Positions 8,053 to 16,289 of a stretch of 47,004 nucleotides of DNA are shown here, in pieces. Source of the stretch: Dehalococcoidia bacterium (GTDB lineage Bacteria; Chloroflexota; Dehalococcoidia; Lucifugimonadales; Australimonadaceae); contig JAJEFD010000004.1 in NCBI GenBank assembly GCA_022820645.1, positions 1-47,004 of the forward strand. Reading direction: 5' to 3'. A program made the translations under genes and the position numbers. Numbering within the stretch: position 1 is the stretch's first letter; each line of letters starts with the position of its first letter. The notes beneath the pieces were generated by a model. That model saw nothing but the letters and a program-made list of their open reading frames with translations. It was not told the DNA's origin and did not search any database.

Positions 8053-10166
8053 TGGCCACCACAACTACTGTGATGCTCGAGACCACCACGGCCGCCGACG
8101 GCGCGGAACAGCCGCTGCTGAAAGTGGACGGACTCTCGGTCACCTTCTTCACGCCGACCGGGGCGGTGCACGCTGTGCGCGATGCCTCGTTCGAGATCAA
8201 GCGCGGCGAAGTCGTCGGCCTCGTGGGAGAATCGGGCTGCGGCAAGTCCACCATGGCCTACGCCATCATGGGCTATCTGCCCGGCGAGCCGGAGGTGGGT
8301 GGAGCGGTCTACCTCGATGGCCAGGACATGGCCGAGCTTGGGCCTGCCGAGCTCCGCGCGTTGCGCGGGAACCGCGTAGCGATGGTCTACCAGGACCCGG
8401 CCCTCGCGCTGAACCCCACCATGAAGGTCGGACTTCAGATATTGGAGGCCATCAGCGAGCACCTGACCCTCGACGCCGCGCAGGCCGCCGAGCGCATGGC
8501 GGAGCTGATAGAGAGCGTCGGTCTGCCCGACCCTGAGCGGATCGCTGAGAGCTACCCCCACCAGCTCAGCGGAGGCCAGCAGCAGCGCATCGTCATCGCC
8601 ATGGCCCTCGCATGCGACCCTGACCTCCTCCTGATGGACGAGCCGACGACCGGACTGGACGTCACCACGGAGGCCACCATCCTCGACCTCGTCGCGGACC
8701 TCAAGGGCAGGGTGAACGCCGGTATCCTCTATGTGAGCCACAACCTGGGCGTCGTCGCCCGCATCGCGGACCGTGTCGTGGTGATGTACGCCGGTCAGAC
8801 CGTGGAGGAAGCGCCGGTGCGCGACCTGTTCAAGGATCCCCGGCACCCGTACACCGTGGGCCTGCTCAGTTGCGTCCCCAAGCCGGTGGCCGATACCGGA
8901 GCAGTCACCAGGCTCCAGAGCATCAGGGGATCGGTTTTCCCCAGCGCCCAGTCCGACCCGGGTATGTGCCTGTTCTCCGACCGCTGCCCCATGGCGACCG
9001 ATCGCTGCACCAGCGAGGCCCCGACCCCGGCCTCGGTGAGCGATTCCCACGAGTCGCGCTGTTTCTACCCCGACGACGTCAGTACTGACCTCTGGGACGA
9101 GTTGGTCGAGCGGGAAGCCCCGCACGAGAACGGCAAGGAGCCGACGCTGACCGTGAAGGGGCTGCACCGCGTCTACGGCAAGTGGCAGCGGAAGTACCTC
9201 TTCTTCGGCCCGAAGGTGAAGCCCCCCGTTCGCGCGGTGGAGAACGTCGACTTCGAGGTCGGCGCCGGACGCACCGTCGGCATCGTCGGCGAGAGCGGCT
9301 CGGGCAAGAGCACCGTCGCTCGCAGCATCGTGGGCCTCGTGCCGCGTGACGAGGGCGACCTCGAACTGCGCGGAGAGGACCTGCCTGCCGAGGCCGACGA
9401 ACGCAACGCAGACCAGAAAGCCTCGCTCAGGATGGTCTTCCAGAACCCGACCTCCTCGCTCAACCCGAAACTCCCTGTTCGGCACAACATCCTGCGCCCG
9501 CTGCAGAAGTTCACCGATATGACCGCCAGCGAGCGCGAAGAGCGGGCCTGTGAGCTGCTGGAGTCCGTCGGCCTCGATGCCTCCTACATGGACCGCCAGC
9601 CGCTGCAACTCAGCGGCGGGCAGCAGCAGCGCGTGGCGCTCGCGGCCGCCTTCGCCGGAGACCCTGAGCTGATCGTGGCCGACGAGCCTGTTTCCGCGCT
9701 CGACGTCTCGGTCCAGGCGCAGGTGCTCAACCTGCTGGAGGACCACCAGCGCGAGAAGGGGACGTCCTACGTCTTCATCTCCCACGACCTCGGCGTCGTT
9801 CGCTACGTCTCGGACGAGATCGTCGTGCTCTACGCGGGCCACGTCGCCGAGTCCGGCCCCGCGGAGGACGTGCTCTCCACGCCGTCGCACCCGTACACGG
9901 AGGCCTTGCTGTCGGCGGCGCCGGTGCCCGACCCGGACGCCACCCCGACGCCGATACGCCTGGGCGGCTCGGTGCCGAAGCAGCACGAGCAGTTCAAGGG
10001 GTGCTTCTTCGCATCCCGATGCCCGCGCAAGATAGGGGACGTCTGCGACAACACTCCCCCGCCGCTGCAGACCTCGCCCGGCTCGCCGACGCACGAGATC
10101 CACTGCCATATCCCGCTCGAAGAGTTGGCCCGCCTGCAGGACAGCTCCGTCGCCACCCTTGGCTGA
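8052..10166 (+). CDS. Fused dual-ATPase subunit of the peptide ABC importer (DppD-DppF type)
   Basis: A 704-residue cytosolic protein with two complete ABC ATPase modules, so one chain replaces the usual DppD and DppF. Module 1 has Walker A GESGCGKST (59-67), signature LSGGQQQR and Walker B LLLMDEP. Module 2 has GESGSGKST, LSGGQQQR and LIVADEP. Each is followed by an oligopeptide-transporter C-terminal extension with paired cysteines (CLFSDRCPMATDRC and CFFASRCPRKIGDVC). In related proteins such cysteines can bind an Fe-S cluster. The ATG overlaps the previous stop. It is the last gene of the operon, and a 9-bp hairpin lies just downstream. Fusions of this kind are known in several phyla, so this is not novel. 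Confidence 0.93.
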   Translation: MATTTTVMLETTTAADGAEQPLLKVDGLSVTFFTPTGAVHAVRDASFEIKRGEVVGLVGESGCGKSTMAYAIMGYLPGEPEVGGAVYLDGQDMAELGPAELRALRGNRVAMVYQDPALALNPTMKVGLQILEAISEHLTLDAAQAAERMAELIESVGLPDPERIAESYPHQLSGGQQQRIVIAMALACDPDLLLMDEPTTGLDVTTEATILDLVADLKGRVNAGILYVSHNLGVVARIADRVVVMYAGQTVEEAPVRDLFKDPRHPYTVGLLSCVPKPVADTGAVTRLQSIRGSVFPSAQSDPGMCLFSDRCPMATDRCTSEAPTPASVSDSHESRCFYPDDVSTDLWDELVEREAPHENGKEPTLTVKGLHRVYGKWQRKYLFFGPKVKPPVRAVENVDFEVGAGRTVGIVGESGSGKSTVARSIVGLVPRDEGDLELRGEDLPAEADERNADQKASLRMVFQNPTSSLNPKLPVRHNILRPLQKFTDMTASEREERACELLESVGLDASYMDRQPLQLSGGQQQRVALAAAFAGDPELIVADEPVSALDVSVQAQVLNLLEDHQREKGTSYVFISHDLGVVRYVSDEIVVLYAGHVAESGPAEDVLSTPSHPYTEALLSAAPVPDPDATPTPIRLGGSVPKQHEQFKGCFFASRCPRKIGDVCDNTPPPLQTSPGSPTHEIHCHIPLEELARLQDSSVATLG

Positions 10167-10187
10167 CTTGGGGAACGAGACGGCCTG

Positions 10188-10230
10188 ATTCCTTCCCCCT
10201 TGATGGGGGAAGGTTAGGATGGGGGTGAAC
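10188..10230. repeat. Family B hairpin repeat, also a possible two-way terminator
   Basis: The stem CCTTCCCCC (10191-10199) pairs perfectly with GGGGGAAGG (10205-10213) over a TTGAT-type loop; the family tail TTAGGATGGGGGTGAA follows. It lies between the converging ABC ATPase and prmA genes. The tail overlaps the 3' end of prmA: its last residues (SSPPS) and the stop codon are read from repeat sequence. Confidence 0.7.
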
Positions 10231-11143
10231 TACCCTCCGGCGCGCACACGAACGTCACCCAGTCGCCGTCGTGGTGCTCCTCGACGAATGACAGCCCCGC
10301 GGCGGCGAACGCATCCACGACCTGCTGACGCCGCTCCTGCAGGATGCCCGCGGCGACGAGACGTCCCTCTGGCGCGAGCGCGCGCCGCAGCTCCGGCGCG
10401 AGGTTCGCCAGCGCGACTGAGTTGACGTTCGCGAGCAGCAGCTCCGCCCACCCGGTCGGTATCTTCTCGTTGGGGAGCGTCCCGGCGTAGAACCGGACGC
10501 GACCCGAGACGCTGTTCGAGCGCACGTTGACGCGCCCCGCCTTGAGCGCGACGCGGTCTATCTCGACGCCCAGCACACGTGCCGCGCCCAGTTTCGCTGC
10601 GCCGATGCTGAGGATGCCGGAGCCGGACCCCACGTCCAGCACCTGCAGGCCGGGGCGCATCAGCCGCTCCATGCACTCCAGCGTGCGGTTCGTCGTCGGG
10701 TGGTGGCCCGTCCCGAACGCGAGGCCGGGGTCGATCTCGATGACTACGTCGTCCGGCCCGGCCTCCTCGCGCAGCCAGGGTGGCTGCACGAGCAGGCGCT
10801 TGCCGATGCGGAGCGGCGTGAAGTGCGCCTTCCACGCGTCCTCCCACTCACGCTCCAGTATCTCGCGCTCTTCCAGCTCCGGCAGGTCGGTCAGCTTGCC
10901 GACGAGTTGGATGCCGATGTGAACGATCTCCCGGTTGCGCCGGTAGCCGGGCGTCTGTGGCATGTACGTGCGGATGATGGCGCTCTGCCGTTCCGGCGGC
11001 GACTCGCCTTCGTCCGGGTTCCAGCCGCCCGCCTCCTCGATCGCCACGCCGCCCTTGCCGTAGCGACGGAACAGCTCCGCCACCGGCTCCACGAACTCGA
11101 ACGGCACGCGTATCTTCAGTTCCAACCAGGGATGTTCAGCCAA
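10214..11143 (-). CDS. prmA: Ribosomal protein L11 methyltransferase
   Basis: A 309-residue SAM-dependent enzyme that trimethylates ribosomal protein L11. The N-terminal substrate-recognition domain (about 1-120) ends in EDAWKAHF (101-108). The catalytic domain has IDPGLAFGTGHHPTT (137-151), the SAM loop VLDVGSGSGILSIG (168-181) and the later NVNS segment (LLLANVNS, NPPY-like position of this family). Length matches the family. It lies downstream of hrcA and dnaJ on the same strand, an order shared with many bacteria, but 89 bp holding a family A palindrome separate it from dnaJ. The C-terminal tail and stop come from a family B repeat, so the natural end may have been replaced. Confidence 0.93.
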   Translation of the reverse strand: MAEHPWLELKIRVPFEFVEPVAELFRRYGKGGVAIEEAGGWNPDEGESPPERQSAIIRTYMPQTPGYRRNREIVHIGIQLVGKLTDLPELEEREILEREWEDAWKAHFTPLRIGKRLLVQPPWLREEAGPDDVVIEIDPGLAFGTGHHPTTNRTLECMERLMRPGLQVLDVGSGSGILSIGAAKLGAARVLGVEIDRVALKAGRVNVRSNSVSGRVRFYAGTLPNEKIPTGWAELLLANVNSVALANLAPELRRALAPEGRLVAAGILQERRQQVVDAFAAAGLSFVEEHHDGDWVTFVCAPEGSSPPS

Positions 11144-11176
11144 CCACCAACCTCGTCATTCCCGTGCCTTCCCGTC

Positions 11177-11196
11177 ATTCCAGCGAAGGCTGGAAT
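11177..11196. repeat. Family A palindrome, compensated stem variant
   Basis: ATTCCAGC-GAAG-GCTGGAAT, a perfect 8-bp stem, between prmA and dnaJ. Compared with the common ATTCCCGC/GCGGGAAT form, one stem C:G pair has become A:T on both arms. A truncated half-copy (TCATTCCCGTGCC) lies just upstream near 11156-11169. Confidence 0.8.
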
Positions 11197-11232
11197 CCAG
11201 AGTGCGCGCCAGCGCACACCATGCAGGTGCCC

Positions 11233-12312
11233 CTACTTCTTCTCGAAGGAGCGCTGGAGCTCCTCCAGCAGCTTCTTCTGCTCCTTCGACAGCTTGTCCG
11301 GCGTCTGCACGTGGACGGTCACGAGCTGGTCGCCGCGGCGACCCTCGCGTCCGAGGTGCGGGATGCCCTTGCCCTTCATGCGCAGCACCTCGCCGGACTG
11401 TATCCCCGCGGGCACCTTGATCTTGTCCATCCCGTCGAGCGTCGGCACCTCCATCTCGATGCCGAGCGCCGCGCCGGGGAAGGTGACGTTGAGGTCCAGC
11501 AGCACGTCGGCGCTGTTCTCGCGGCGTTTGAACCACCCGTGCTGCTGCACCTGCACACCCACCAGCAGGCTGCCCGGAGGCCCGCCGAACATCCCCGCAT
11601 GGCCCTGTCCACGCAGCTCCAGCAGCGCTCCGTGGTACACCCCTGCGGGGATGGAGACCTCGATGCGCTGCTTCGCGCGCTTGTTCCCGGCGCCCTTGCA
11701 GTCGGTGCAGGGCGTTGTGATTCGGCGGCCCTCGCCGCCGCAGACGTTGCACACGGCCTCCGTGACGAACTGCCCGAACACGGAGCGCTGAGTCCGGCGG
11801 ACGCGCCCGCTGCCGTTGCAGTTCGTGCACGTCTCCGGCTGCGTTCCCGGCTCGGCGCGCGTGCCCTTGCACGACGGGCACTGCTCGGTGCGGTTGACCT
11901 CGACCTCCCGCTCGACCCCGAACGCGGCTTCCTCGAACGTGACGCTGACGTTCACGCGCACGTCCTCGCCCTGCCGCGGGCGTGTCCGCGACGCCGTCCC
12001 GCTGCCGAAGAACGCGTCGAAGATGTCGCCGAAGCCGCCGAAGATGTCGAAGCCCTCGAAGCCCCCTGCGCCCTGTCCCGCGCCGTTGCGGACGCCCGCG
12101 TGGCCGAAGCGGTCGTACTGCTGCCGGCGCTCCGGGTCGCTCAGCACCTGGTACGCCTCGTTGACCTCCTTGAAGCGCTCGGACGCGTCGCTTGCCTTGT
12201 TGCGGTCCGGGTGGTACTCCATCGCCTTCTGGCGGAAGGCCTTGCGGATGTCCTCCTCGGACGCCTGCGCGCTGACGCCAAGCACGTCGTAGTAATCGCG
12301 TTTCGTGGTCAT
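11233..12312 (-). CDS. dnaJ: Chaperone protein DnaJ (Hsp40)
   Basis: A 359-residue co-chaperone that stimulates the DnaK ATPase and delivers unfolded proteins. All class I parts are present: the J-domain with HPD at 34-36, a Gly/Phe-rich linker (about 70-105), and four zinc-binding motifs CPSCKGTR (145-), CTNCNGSG (162-), CNVCGGEG (188-) and CTDCKGAG (202-). The C-terminal peptide-binding domains follow. It starts 10 bp after hrcA and so should be co-transcribed under CIRCE/HrcA control. grpE and dnaK, which usually lie between hrcA and dnaJ, are absent here and must be elsewhere if present. Confidence 0.95.
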   Translation of the reverse strand: MTTKRDYYDVLGVSAQASEEDIRKAFRQKAMEYHPDRNKASDASERFKEVNEAYQVLSDPERRQQYDRFGHAGVRNGAGQGAGGFEGFDIFGGFGDIFDAFFGSGTASRTRPRQGEDVRVNVSVTFEEAAFGVEREVEVNRTEQCPSCKGTRAEPGTQPETCTNCNGSGRVRRTQRSVFGQFVTEAVCNVCGGEGRRITTPCTDCKGAGNKRAKQRIEVSIPAGVYHGALLELRGQGHAGMFGGPPGSLLVGVQVQQHGWFKRRENSADVLLDLNVTFPGAALGIEMEVPTLDGMDKIKVPAGIQSGEVLRMKGKGIPHLGREGRRGDQLVTVHVQTPDKLSKEQKKLLEELQRSFEKK

Positions 12313-12322
12313 GGGGACGCGG

Positions 12323-13393
12323 CTACTGCCACTGGGGCGAGGGTTCGAGTGCCTGCACGAGTTCGCTCAGGAACGCGGCGAGGTAGCGCACGCTGGACAT
12401 GGAACGCGTGTAGTCCATGCGCGTGGGGCCCATCGTGCCGATGACGCCCGTCGCCCCGTCCGGCGCGCCGTAGGTCGCGTAGACGACGCTGTAGGGGCGC
12501 AGGTGCTCGTCGTGGCTCTCCTGGCCGATGACGACGCGCACCTCCGCCGGACGCGGCGAGTCGTCGAAGATCCGCGTGATGGAGTCGTCGTCGAGCACCT
12601 CGGCGGCGTCCTGCGCGCTCCTGCCGGACTGGAACTCAGGCTGGCTCAGCATGTGGCCCAGGCCGTTCAGGTACCGCTCGCGCGTCTCCTTGCGCTCCTC
12701 GTCGGAGAGGATGCGGATCGTCTCCATGAGCGCGGCGATGATGATGTTTCCGCCGGAGAAGCCGGAGTCCCAGAGCGTGCGCAGTTCCGCGGCGCTCATG
12801 CCGCCGATGAGCTGGTTCAGCCGGTTGGCGACCTGGGTCAACTCGTCCTGCGGCGTGTCGGAGTCCAGGTGGATGATGCGCTGCCGCACCTGCGCGTCCT
12901 GCATCACTACCACGAGCAGCGCCTCCCGGTCGTGCAGGTGCACGATCTGGACCTGCTTCACCCGTGCGACGGCGCGCTTGACCGTCGTGGCGATGGCGAG
13001 GTTGTGGACGGCGCTGGCGAGCACGCGGGCGGCGCTGCGCGCCCACGCCGCGGGGTCGGCCTCGTCGAAGTCGATGGCGTCGCGGACGCGCTCCTGGAAG
13101 TGGCGGGGCAGGCGGTTGCGCTGTCCGGCGCGCTCCACGTAGAAGCGGTAGCCCGGGTCGGACGGCACGCCTCCCGCGGACGTGTGCGGTCGGGAGATGT
13201 AGCCCATCTCCTCCAGCTCCGCCATGTCGTTGCGGATGGTCGCGGGGCTGACGCGCAGTTCGTAGCGCCGCGCGAGTTGCTGCGACGAGACGGGCGCCGC
13301 CGTCTCGATGTAGTCGCTGACGATGATCTCCAGCAGCGCCTGTCTGCGGGTGTTGAGGGCGGGTGTCGCCGGATTAGCAGTCGGCTCGCTCAA
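12323..13393 (-). CDS. hrcA: Heat-inducible transcription repressor HrcA
   Basis: A 356-residue repressor of class I heat-shock genes that binds CIRCE operators. The N-terminal winged helix (about 15-80) has [18 protein letters not shown] and [19 protein letters not shown], both highly typical. The central GAF-like and C-terminal dimerisation regions follow ([14 protein letters not shown] near residue 215). The start is TTG 13393: GAGGAG lies 7 nt upstream, and no ATG or GTG fits better. The CIRCE operator (13374-13400) spans this start codon, so HrcA should repress its own operon by blocking elongation or initiation just downstream of the promoter at 13413-13441. dnaJ follows after 10 bp. 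Confidence 0.94.
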   Translation of the reverse strand: MSEPTANPATPALNTRRQALLEIIVSDYIETAAPVSSQQLARRYELRVSPATIRNDMAELEEMGYISRPHTSAGGVPSDPGYRFYVERAGQRNRLPRHFQERVRDAIDFDEADPAAWARSAARVLASAVHNLAIATTVKRAVARVKQVQIVHLHDREALLVVVMQDAQVRQRIIHLDSDTPQDELTQVANRLNQLIGGMSAAELRTLWDSGFSGGNIIIAALMETIRILSDEERKETRERYLNGLGHMLSQPEFQSGRSAQDAAEVLDDDSITRIFDDSPRPAEVRVVIGQESHDEHLRPYSVVYATYGAPDGATGVIGTMGPTRMDYTRSMSSVRYLAAFLSELVQALEPSPQWQ

Positions 13394-13400
13394 GTGCTAA
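13374..13400. promoter_or_regulatory. CIRCE operator (HrcA binding site)
   Basis: TTAGCAGTC (13374-13382), 9-bp spacer, AAGTGCTAA (13392-13400). The consensus is TTAGCACTC-N9-GAGTGCTAA, so each half-site has one mismatch and the spacer is exactly right. It overlaps the TTG start of hrcA and lies just downstream of the promoter, consistent with autoregulation. Confidence 0.88.
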
Positions 13401-13412
13401 CTCCTCGGAACG

Positions 13413-13441
13413 AATGTAGCACCGGCGGGAGAGTGCGTCAA
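13413..13441 (-). promoter_or_regulatory. Promoter of the hrcA-dnaJ operon
   Basis: On the minus strand, TTGACG (13441-13436) and TACATT (13418-13413) are 17 bp apart. Transcription would start near 13405, a few bases before the ribosome site GAGGAG (13406-13401), so the exact start must lie slightly upstream of it. The CIRCE operator covers the first transcribed bases. Confidence 0.6.
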
Positions 13442-13460
13442 CGAGGGGCAAGGCCTCGTC

Positions 13461-13480
13461 ATTCCCGCGAAAGCGGGGAT
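13461..13480. repeat. Family A palindrome
   Basis: ATTCCCGC-GAAA-GCGGGGAT: a stem with one G:T pair and the loop altered to GAAA, upstream of the hrcA promoter. The flanks CGTC and CCAGG match other copies. Confidence 0.7.
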
Positions 13481-13530
13481 CCAGGGTGGCCGACAGGCCA
13501 AGCGGGGGTAGGGACGGGAGAGGTGTCGCT

Positions 13531-13571
13531 GTCTGGTGTAGGGGCATCCCTTGTGGGTGCCCTTGCCTGCC
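13531..13571. repeat. Partial family C repeat
   Basis: The GGTGTAGGGGCATCCCTTGT stretch and GGGTGCCCTTG that follows match the right half of the complete copies at 14939-15009 and 29217-29291. It abuts the 3' end of the MFS gene, whose stop lies at its edge. Confidence 0.65.
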
Positions 13572-14839
13572 TACCCTTGTTCCTGCGGCGCCTCTCGCAC
13601 CCGCGACACCGGCGACCACAGCAGGAAGGCGGCCGTCAGCAGTTCGCCCCCGGCCCCGACGAACAGGGTAGGGCGCAGCCCGATGGTCTCACCGAGCGCT
13701 CCGCCCGCCAGCGCTCCTATGGGGATCGCCCCCAGGAAGGCCATCCTCAGCACGACGTTCACCCGTCCTTGCAGACGGTCCGGCGTCATGCTCTGCTGCA
13801 GGCTCGTCCGCCCGATGATGTACGTGACGAGGCCCGCGCCGAACAGGAACGCTCCTCCCGCCACCAGAGCGAGCACGACGGTCGCCGGCCCCCCGGCCAG
13901 CGGGATGATCACGTCGCCGGCGGTCATGAGGAACACCCCGATGGCCGCCGACCTGCCGAGACCCACCCTCCGCGTCGTCTGCTTCGCAAGCGAGGCCCCG
14001 ACGAGCCATCCGACTCCGGCGATCGAGAACACCAGCCCGATCAGGCCCGGGGTGAATTCCAACCGGCGCACCAGGTAGAGCAATCCCACGGAGTCGATCA
14101 ACGCGTTGGACCCGCCCACCATCGCCGCGGCGATTGTCAGGGCCCGGAGGACGGGACTCCTCATCACGAACCCGAGACCCTCCCGCAACTCGCTGCGAAC
14201 GCTCAACGCGGCCGCCCTCGGTGAGACGTCCGTCGGTGGGCACATCCGGTGGAGCGCCAGCGCCGAGGCCGCGTAGGCGGCGGCGCCCACCGCCAGGGTG
14301 AACGGCGCCGAGACGGACTGCACCAAAACTCCGGTGAAGCCGGGGCCTCCGATCTCGGTTGCGGACCGGCCCATCTCCAGCTTGCTGTTCGCGTCGACCA
14401 GTTGCCCCCGCAGGACGAGCGACGGCAGGAACGCGCGGTAGGTGACGTCCACGATGAACCGCAGGCCTCCCAGTGCGAACGCCACTGCGAACAGGAGCGG
14501 GATGCTCAGGAAGCCGAGCCATGCGGCGATGGCGATGACCAGGAGGGCGAGCACGTGTCCCCATGCCGCGCCGATGAGCACTGCCCGCTTCGACCGCCGG
14601 TCTATCCAGATGCCCGCGAACACGCCCACCACGATTGCGGGAGCGCCCCCGAACGAGGCGAGGATGCCCATCTGCAGGGGCGTCGCATCGAGAAGCAGGG
14701 CCGCTACCAGTGGCACCCCCAGCAGCTGCATCTGGAAACCGGCGAACGTGAACGTCTGGCTTGCCCAGAGCTTGAGGAAAGTCTCCTGCCGCCAGAGTCC
14801 CGATGCCTGCCGCCGGAGTCTCGATGGAAGAAAGCGCAA
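13571..14839 (-). CDS. MFS transporter, EntS/MFS_3-like efflux type
   Basis: About 422 residues with 10-12 hydrophobic segments. The first transmembrane region is preceded by LWRQETFLKLWASQTF, typical of MFS_3 exporters (enterobactin exporter and macrolide efflux relatives). The loop between helices 2 and 3 has GIWIDRRSKRAVLIGAAWG, matching the MFS signature GxxxDRxGRR. The protein likely exports a small molecule by proton antiport; the substrate is unknown. The start is uncertain: there is no in-frame ATG near the expected site, so I chose TTG 14839, which leaves about 25 residues before helix 1. Upstream starts up to 14917 remain open. Two near-identical 21-bp direct repeats containing GGCGGCAGG lie at the 5' end. 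No operon partner is evident. Confidence 0.75.
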   Translation of the reverse strand: MRFLPSRLRRQASGLWRQETFLKLWASQTFTFAGFQMQLLGVPLVAALLLDATPLQMGILASFGGAPAIVVGVFAGIWIDRRSKRAVLIGAAWGHVLALLVIAIAAWLGFLSIPLLFAVAFALGGLRFIVDVTYRAFLPSLVLRGQLVDANSKLEMGRSATEIGGPGFTGVLVQSVSAPFTLAVGAAAYAASALALHRMCPPTDVSPRAAALSVRSELREGLGFVMRSPVLRALTIAAAMVGGSNALIDSVGLLYLVRRLEFTPGLIGLVFSIAGVGWLVGASLAKQTTRRVGLGRSAAIGVFLMTAGDVIIPLAGGPATVVLALVAGGAFLFGAGLVTYIIGRTSLQQSMTPDRLQGRVNVVLRMAFLGAIPIGALAGGALGETIGLRPTLFVGAGGELLTAAFLLWSPVSRVREAPQEQG

Positions 14840-15158
14840 TGAACACGACCTGGGCGGCCGCGCTCGACGATGCGCCTTGGCCTGCCAACCTGGAAGGCCA
14901 GTGTGTCCCCGACGCACGAGACCGTCAAGGCGACCCTTGTCATTCCGAGCGAAGCCGAGGAATCTCTCGGGTTGCCCGGTGTAGGGGCACTCCTTGTGGG
15001 TGCCCTTGTCTGCCAGGCGGTGCGCTCCTTCTCGTATGTCGATAATCGACGCAAACAGGCAGGATATGCGGGAGATTGGCGCGATACAGGCCGCTGCTGT
15101 GGTAGTATCCCGCCTATCGACGTCTCTCGAGGTGACAGGCTCCTACAAGGGAGGGACC
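14840..15158. other. Gene-free gap with a family C repeat
   Basis: No gene seen. It contains the complete family C element at 14939-15009 and, nearer dctP, an extended -10-like TGGTAGTAT (15100-15108) with no clear -35 box. That may be the TRAP operon promoter. Confidence 0.5.
14939..15009. repeat. Family C interspersed repeat (complete)
   Basis: It starts CATTCCGAGCGAAGCCGAGG, continues with AATCTCTCGGG and GGTGTAGGGGCACTCCTTGT, and ends GGGTGCCCTTG. The same order recurs at 26474-26554 and 29217-29291. The GGGGCAC...GTGGGTGCCC part can fold as a hairpin. Confidence 0.75.
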
Positions 15159-16220
15159 ATGAGGAAGCTACACTGGCTCATCTTGCCACTGCTCGTCGTG
15201 ATGGCGCTGGGTATCGTCGGTTGTGGAGGAGATGACGAGCCGACGCCCACCCCTGCGCCTGCGGCAACGCCCACGCCGACGCCCAAGCCCGAGCCCGTCA
15301 CGCTGCGGATGCTCACCTCGTGGGGAAAGACGGATGCGAGCGGCACGGACTTCATGGGCATCCTCCAGCCATACATGGAGGAAGAATCCGACGGGCGGAT
15401 CGTTATCGACTGGGTCGCCGACATCAGCGCCGTCCCTGCGTTCGAACAGTTCACACCCATCCGCGAAGGCATCTACGACCTCGTCTACACGCACCCGTTC
15501 TACCACTCGGAGTTCAACTCCCTCGCGGGCACGAATGACCTCGTCAACGCGCCCTACGGGGACCGCGAGGCCTGCGGCCTCGTCGACGCCATCAACCAGA
15601 ACTACGTCGACGGCGCCGGCGTCTACTTCTTCCCGACGCCGAACGGCGTGGGCAACGGCGTCGTGCTGAAGGAAGCCATCCCGCCCGATAACGCGAACCT
15701 CACCGGCCGGAACCTGCGGGTTTACCCGAGCGTGCAGCCGTTCGTGGAGGAGCTGGAGGGCATCCCCGTTGCGATGCCCATCACCGACGTCTACACCGCG
15801 TTCGACCGCGGCGTGATCGAAGGCGCGGTGCTCGGCGGCGGAGCGCAGAGTGCGCTGACGTTCAGCTGGCACGAGGTCAGCCAGTACGTCGTGCGCCCGT
15901 TCTTCGGCGAGAACGTGCCCGGCGTCATCTTCAACCAGGCTGCCTTCGACGCCCTGCCCGCCGACGTCCAGGCGACCTTCAGGGAGCTCTGGGAAGGTTT
16001 CTCCGACACCTTCCGCGATTTCAGCCTCCAGACTGCGGAAGAAGTGGTCGCGGAGCTCGAAGAGATCGGCATGGAGGTCATCACGCTGACGGACTCCGAG
16101 GCCGCGCGGTGGCGGCAGATCTGGTTCGAGACGTCCCGCGACCGCATCCTCGAAGCGGACGCCACCCGCGGGCCGGAACTGCTGGACATGGCCGCCTGCG
16201 TCGCGGAGAGAGTCAACTAG
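15159..16220 (+). CDS. dctP: TRAP transporter substrate-binding lipoprotein, DctP family
   Basis: A 353-residue extracytoplasmic receptor of a TRAP transporter. It has a signal peptide with lipobox GIVGC (C22) and a Pro-Thr linker (about 28-46). The DctP fold follows, with LRMLTSWGKTDASGTDF, GRNLRVYPSVQPFVEELEG, and the conserved ITDVYTAFDRGVIEGAVLG, where TRAP proteins have the typical substrate-helix motif. The start is ATG 15159 behind AAGGGAGGG. The lipid anchor is expected in a cell without a free periplasm, whereas most proteobacterial DctP proteins are soluble. It is followed by a hydrolase and then both permease genes. TRAP systems mainly import organic acids; the ligand is not predictable here. 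Confidence 0.88.
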   Translation: MRKLHWLILPLLVVMALGIVGCGGDDEPTPTPAPAATPTPTPKPEPVTLRMLTSWGKTDASGTDFMGILQPYMEEESDGRIVIDWVADISAVPAFEQFTPIREGIYDLVYTHPFYHSEFNSLAGTNDLVNAPYGDREACGLVDAINQNYVDGAGVYFFPTPNGVGNGVVLKEAIPPDNANLTGRNLRVYPSVQPFVEELEGIPVAMPITDVYTAFDRGVIEGAVLGGGAQSALTFSWHEVSQYVVRPFFGENVPGVIFNQAAFDALPADVQATFRELWEGFSDTFRDFSLQTAEEVVAELEEIGMEVITLTDSEAARWRQIWFETSRDRILEADATRGPELLDMAACVAERVN

Positions 16221-16234
16221 GGATCCCGGGGCAG

Positions 16235-16262
16235 GGGAGCGCTCCGTGAGCGGAGCGCTCCC
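16235..16262. terminator. 12-bp hairpin between dctP and the hydrolase
   Basis: GGGAGCGCTCCG-TGAG-CGGAGCGCTCCC is a perfect stem with no following T-run. It may protect or attenuate the dctP message and so raise the amount of receptor relative to the permeases, a common arrangement for binding-protein genes. Confidence 0.5.
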
Positions 16263-16289
16263 GGCCCTGCCTGTCGCCGGAGGCGCACG

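Noticed and set aside
7830..10109. Long open frame on the minus strand (759 codons) across the ABC ATPase
   Set aside because: It lies opposite a gene with perfect ABC motifs; its product is rich in Arg, Val, Asp and His with no domain, the usual shadow of a high-GC gene.
12305..14224. 639-codon open frame on the plus strand across hrcA and the MFS gene
   Set aside because: It spans two well-supported minus-strand genes, the promoter and repeats, and has no recognisable domain.
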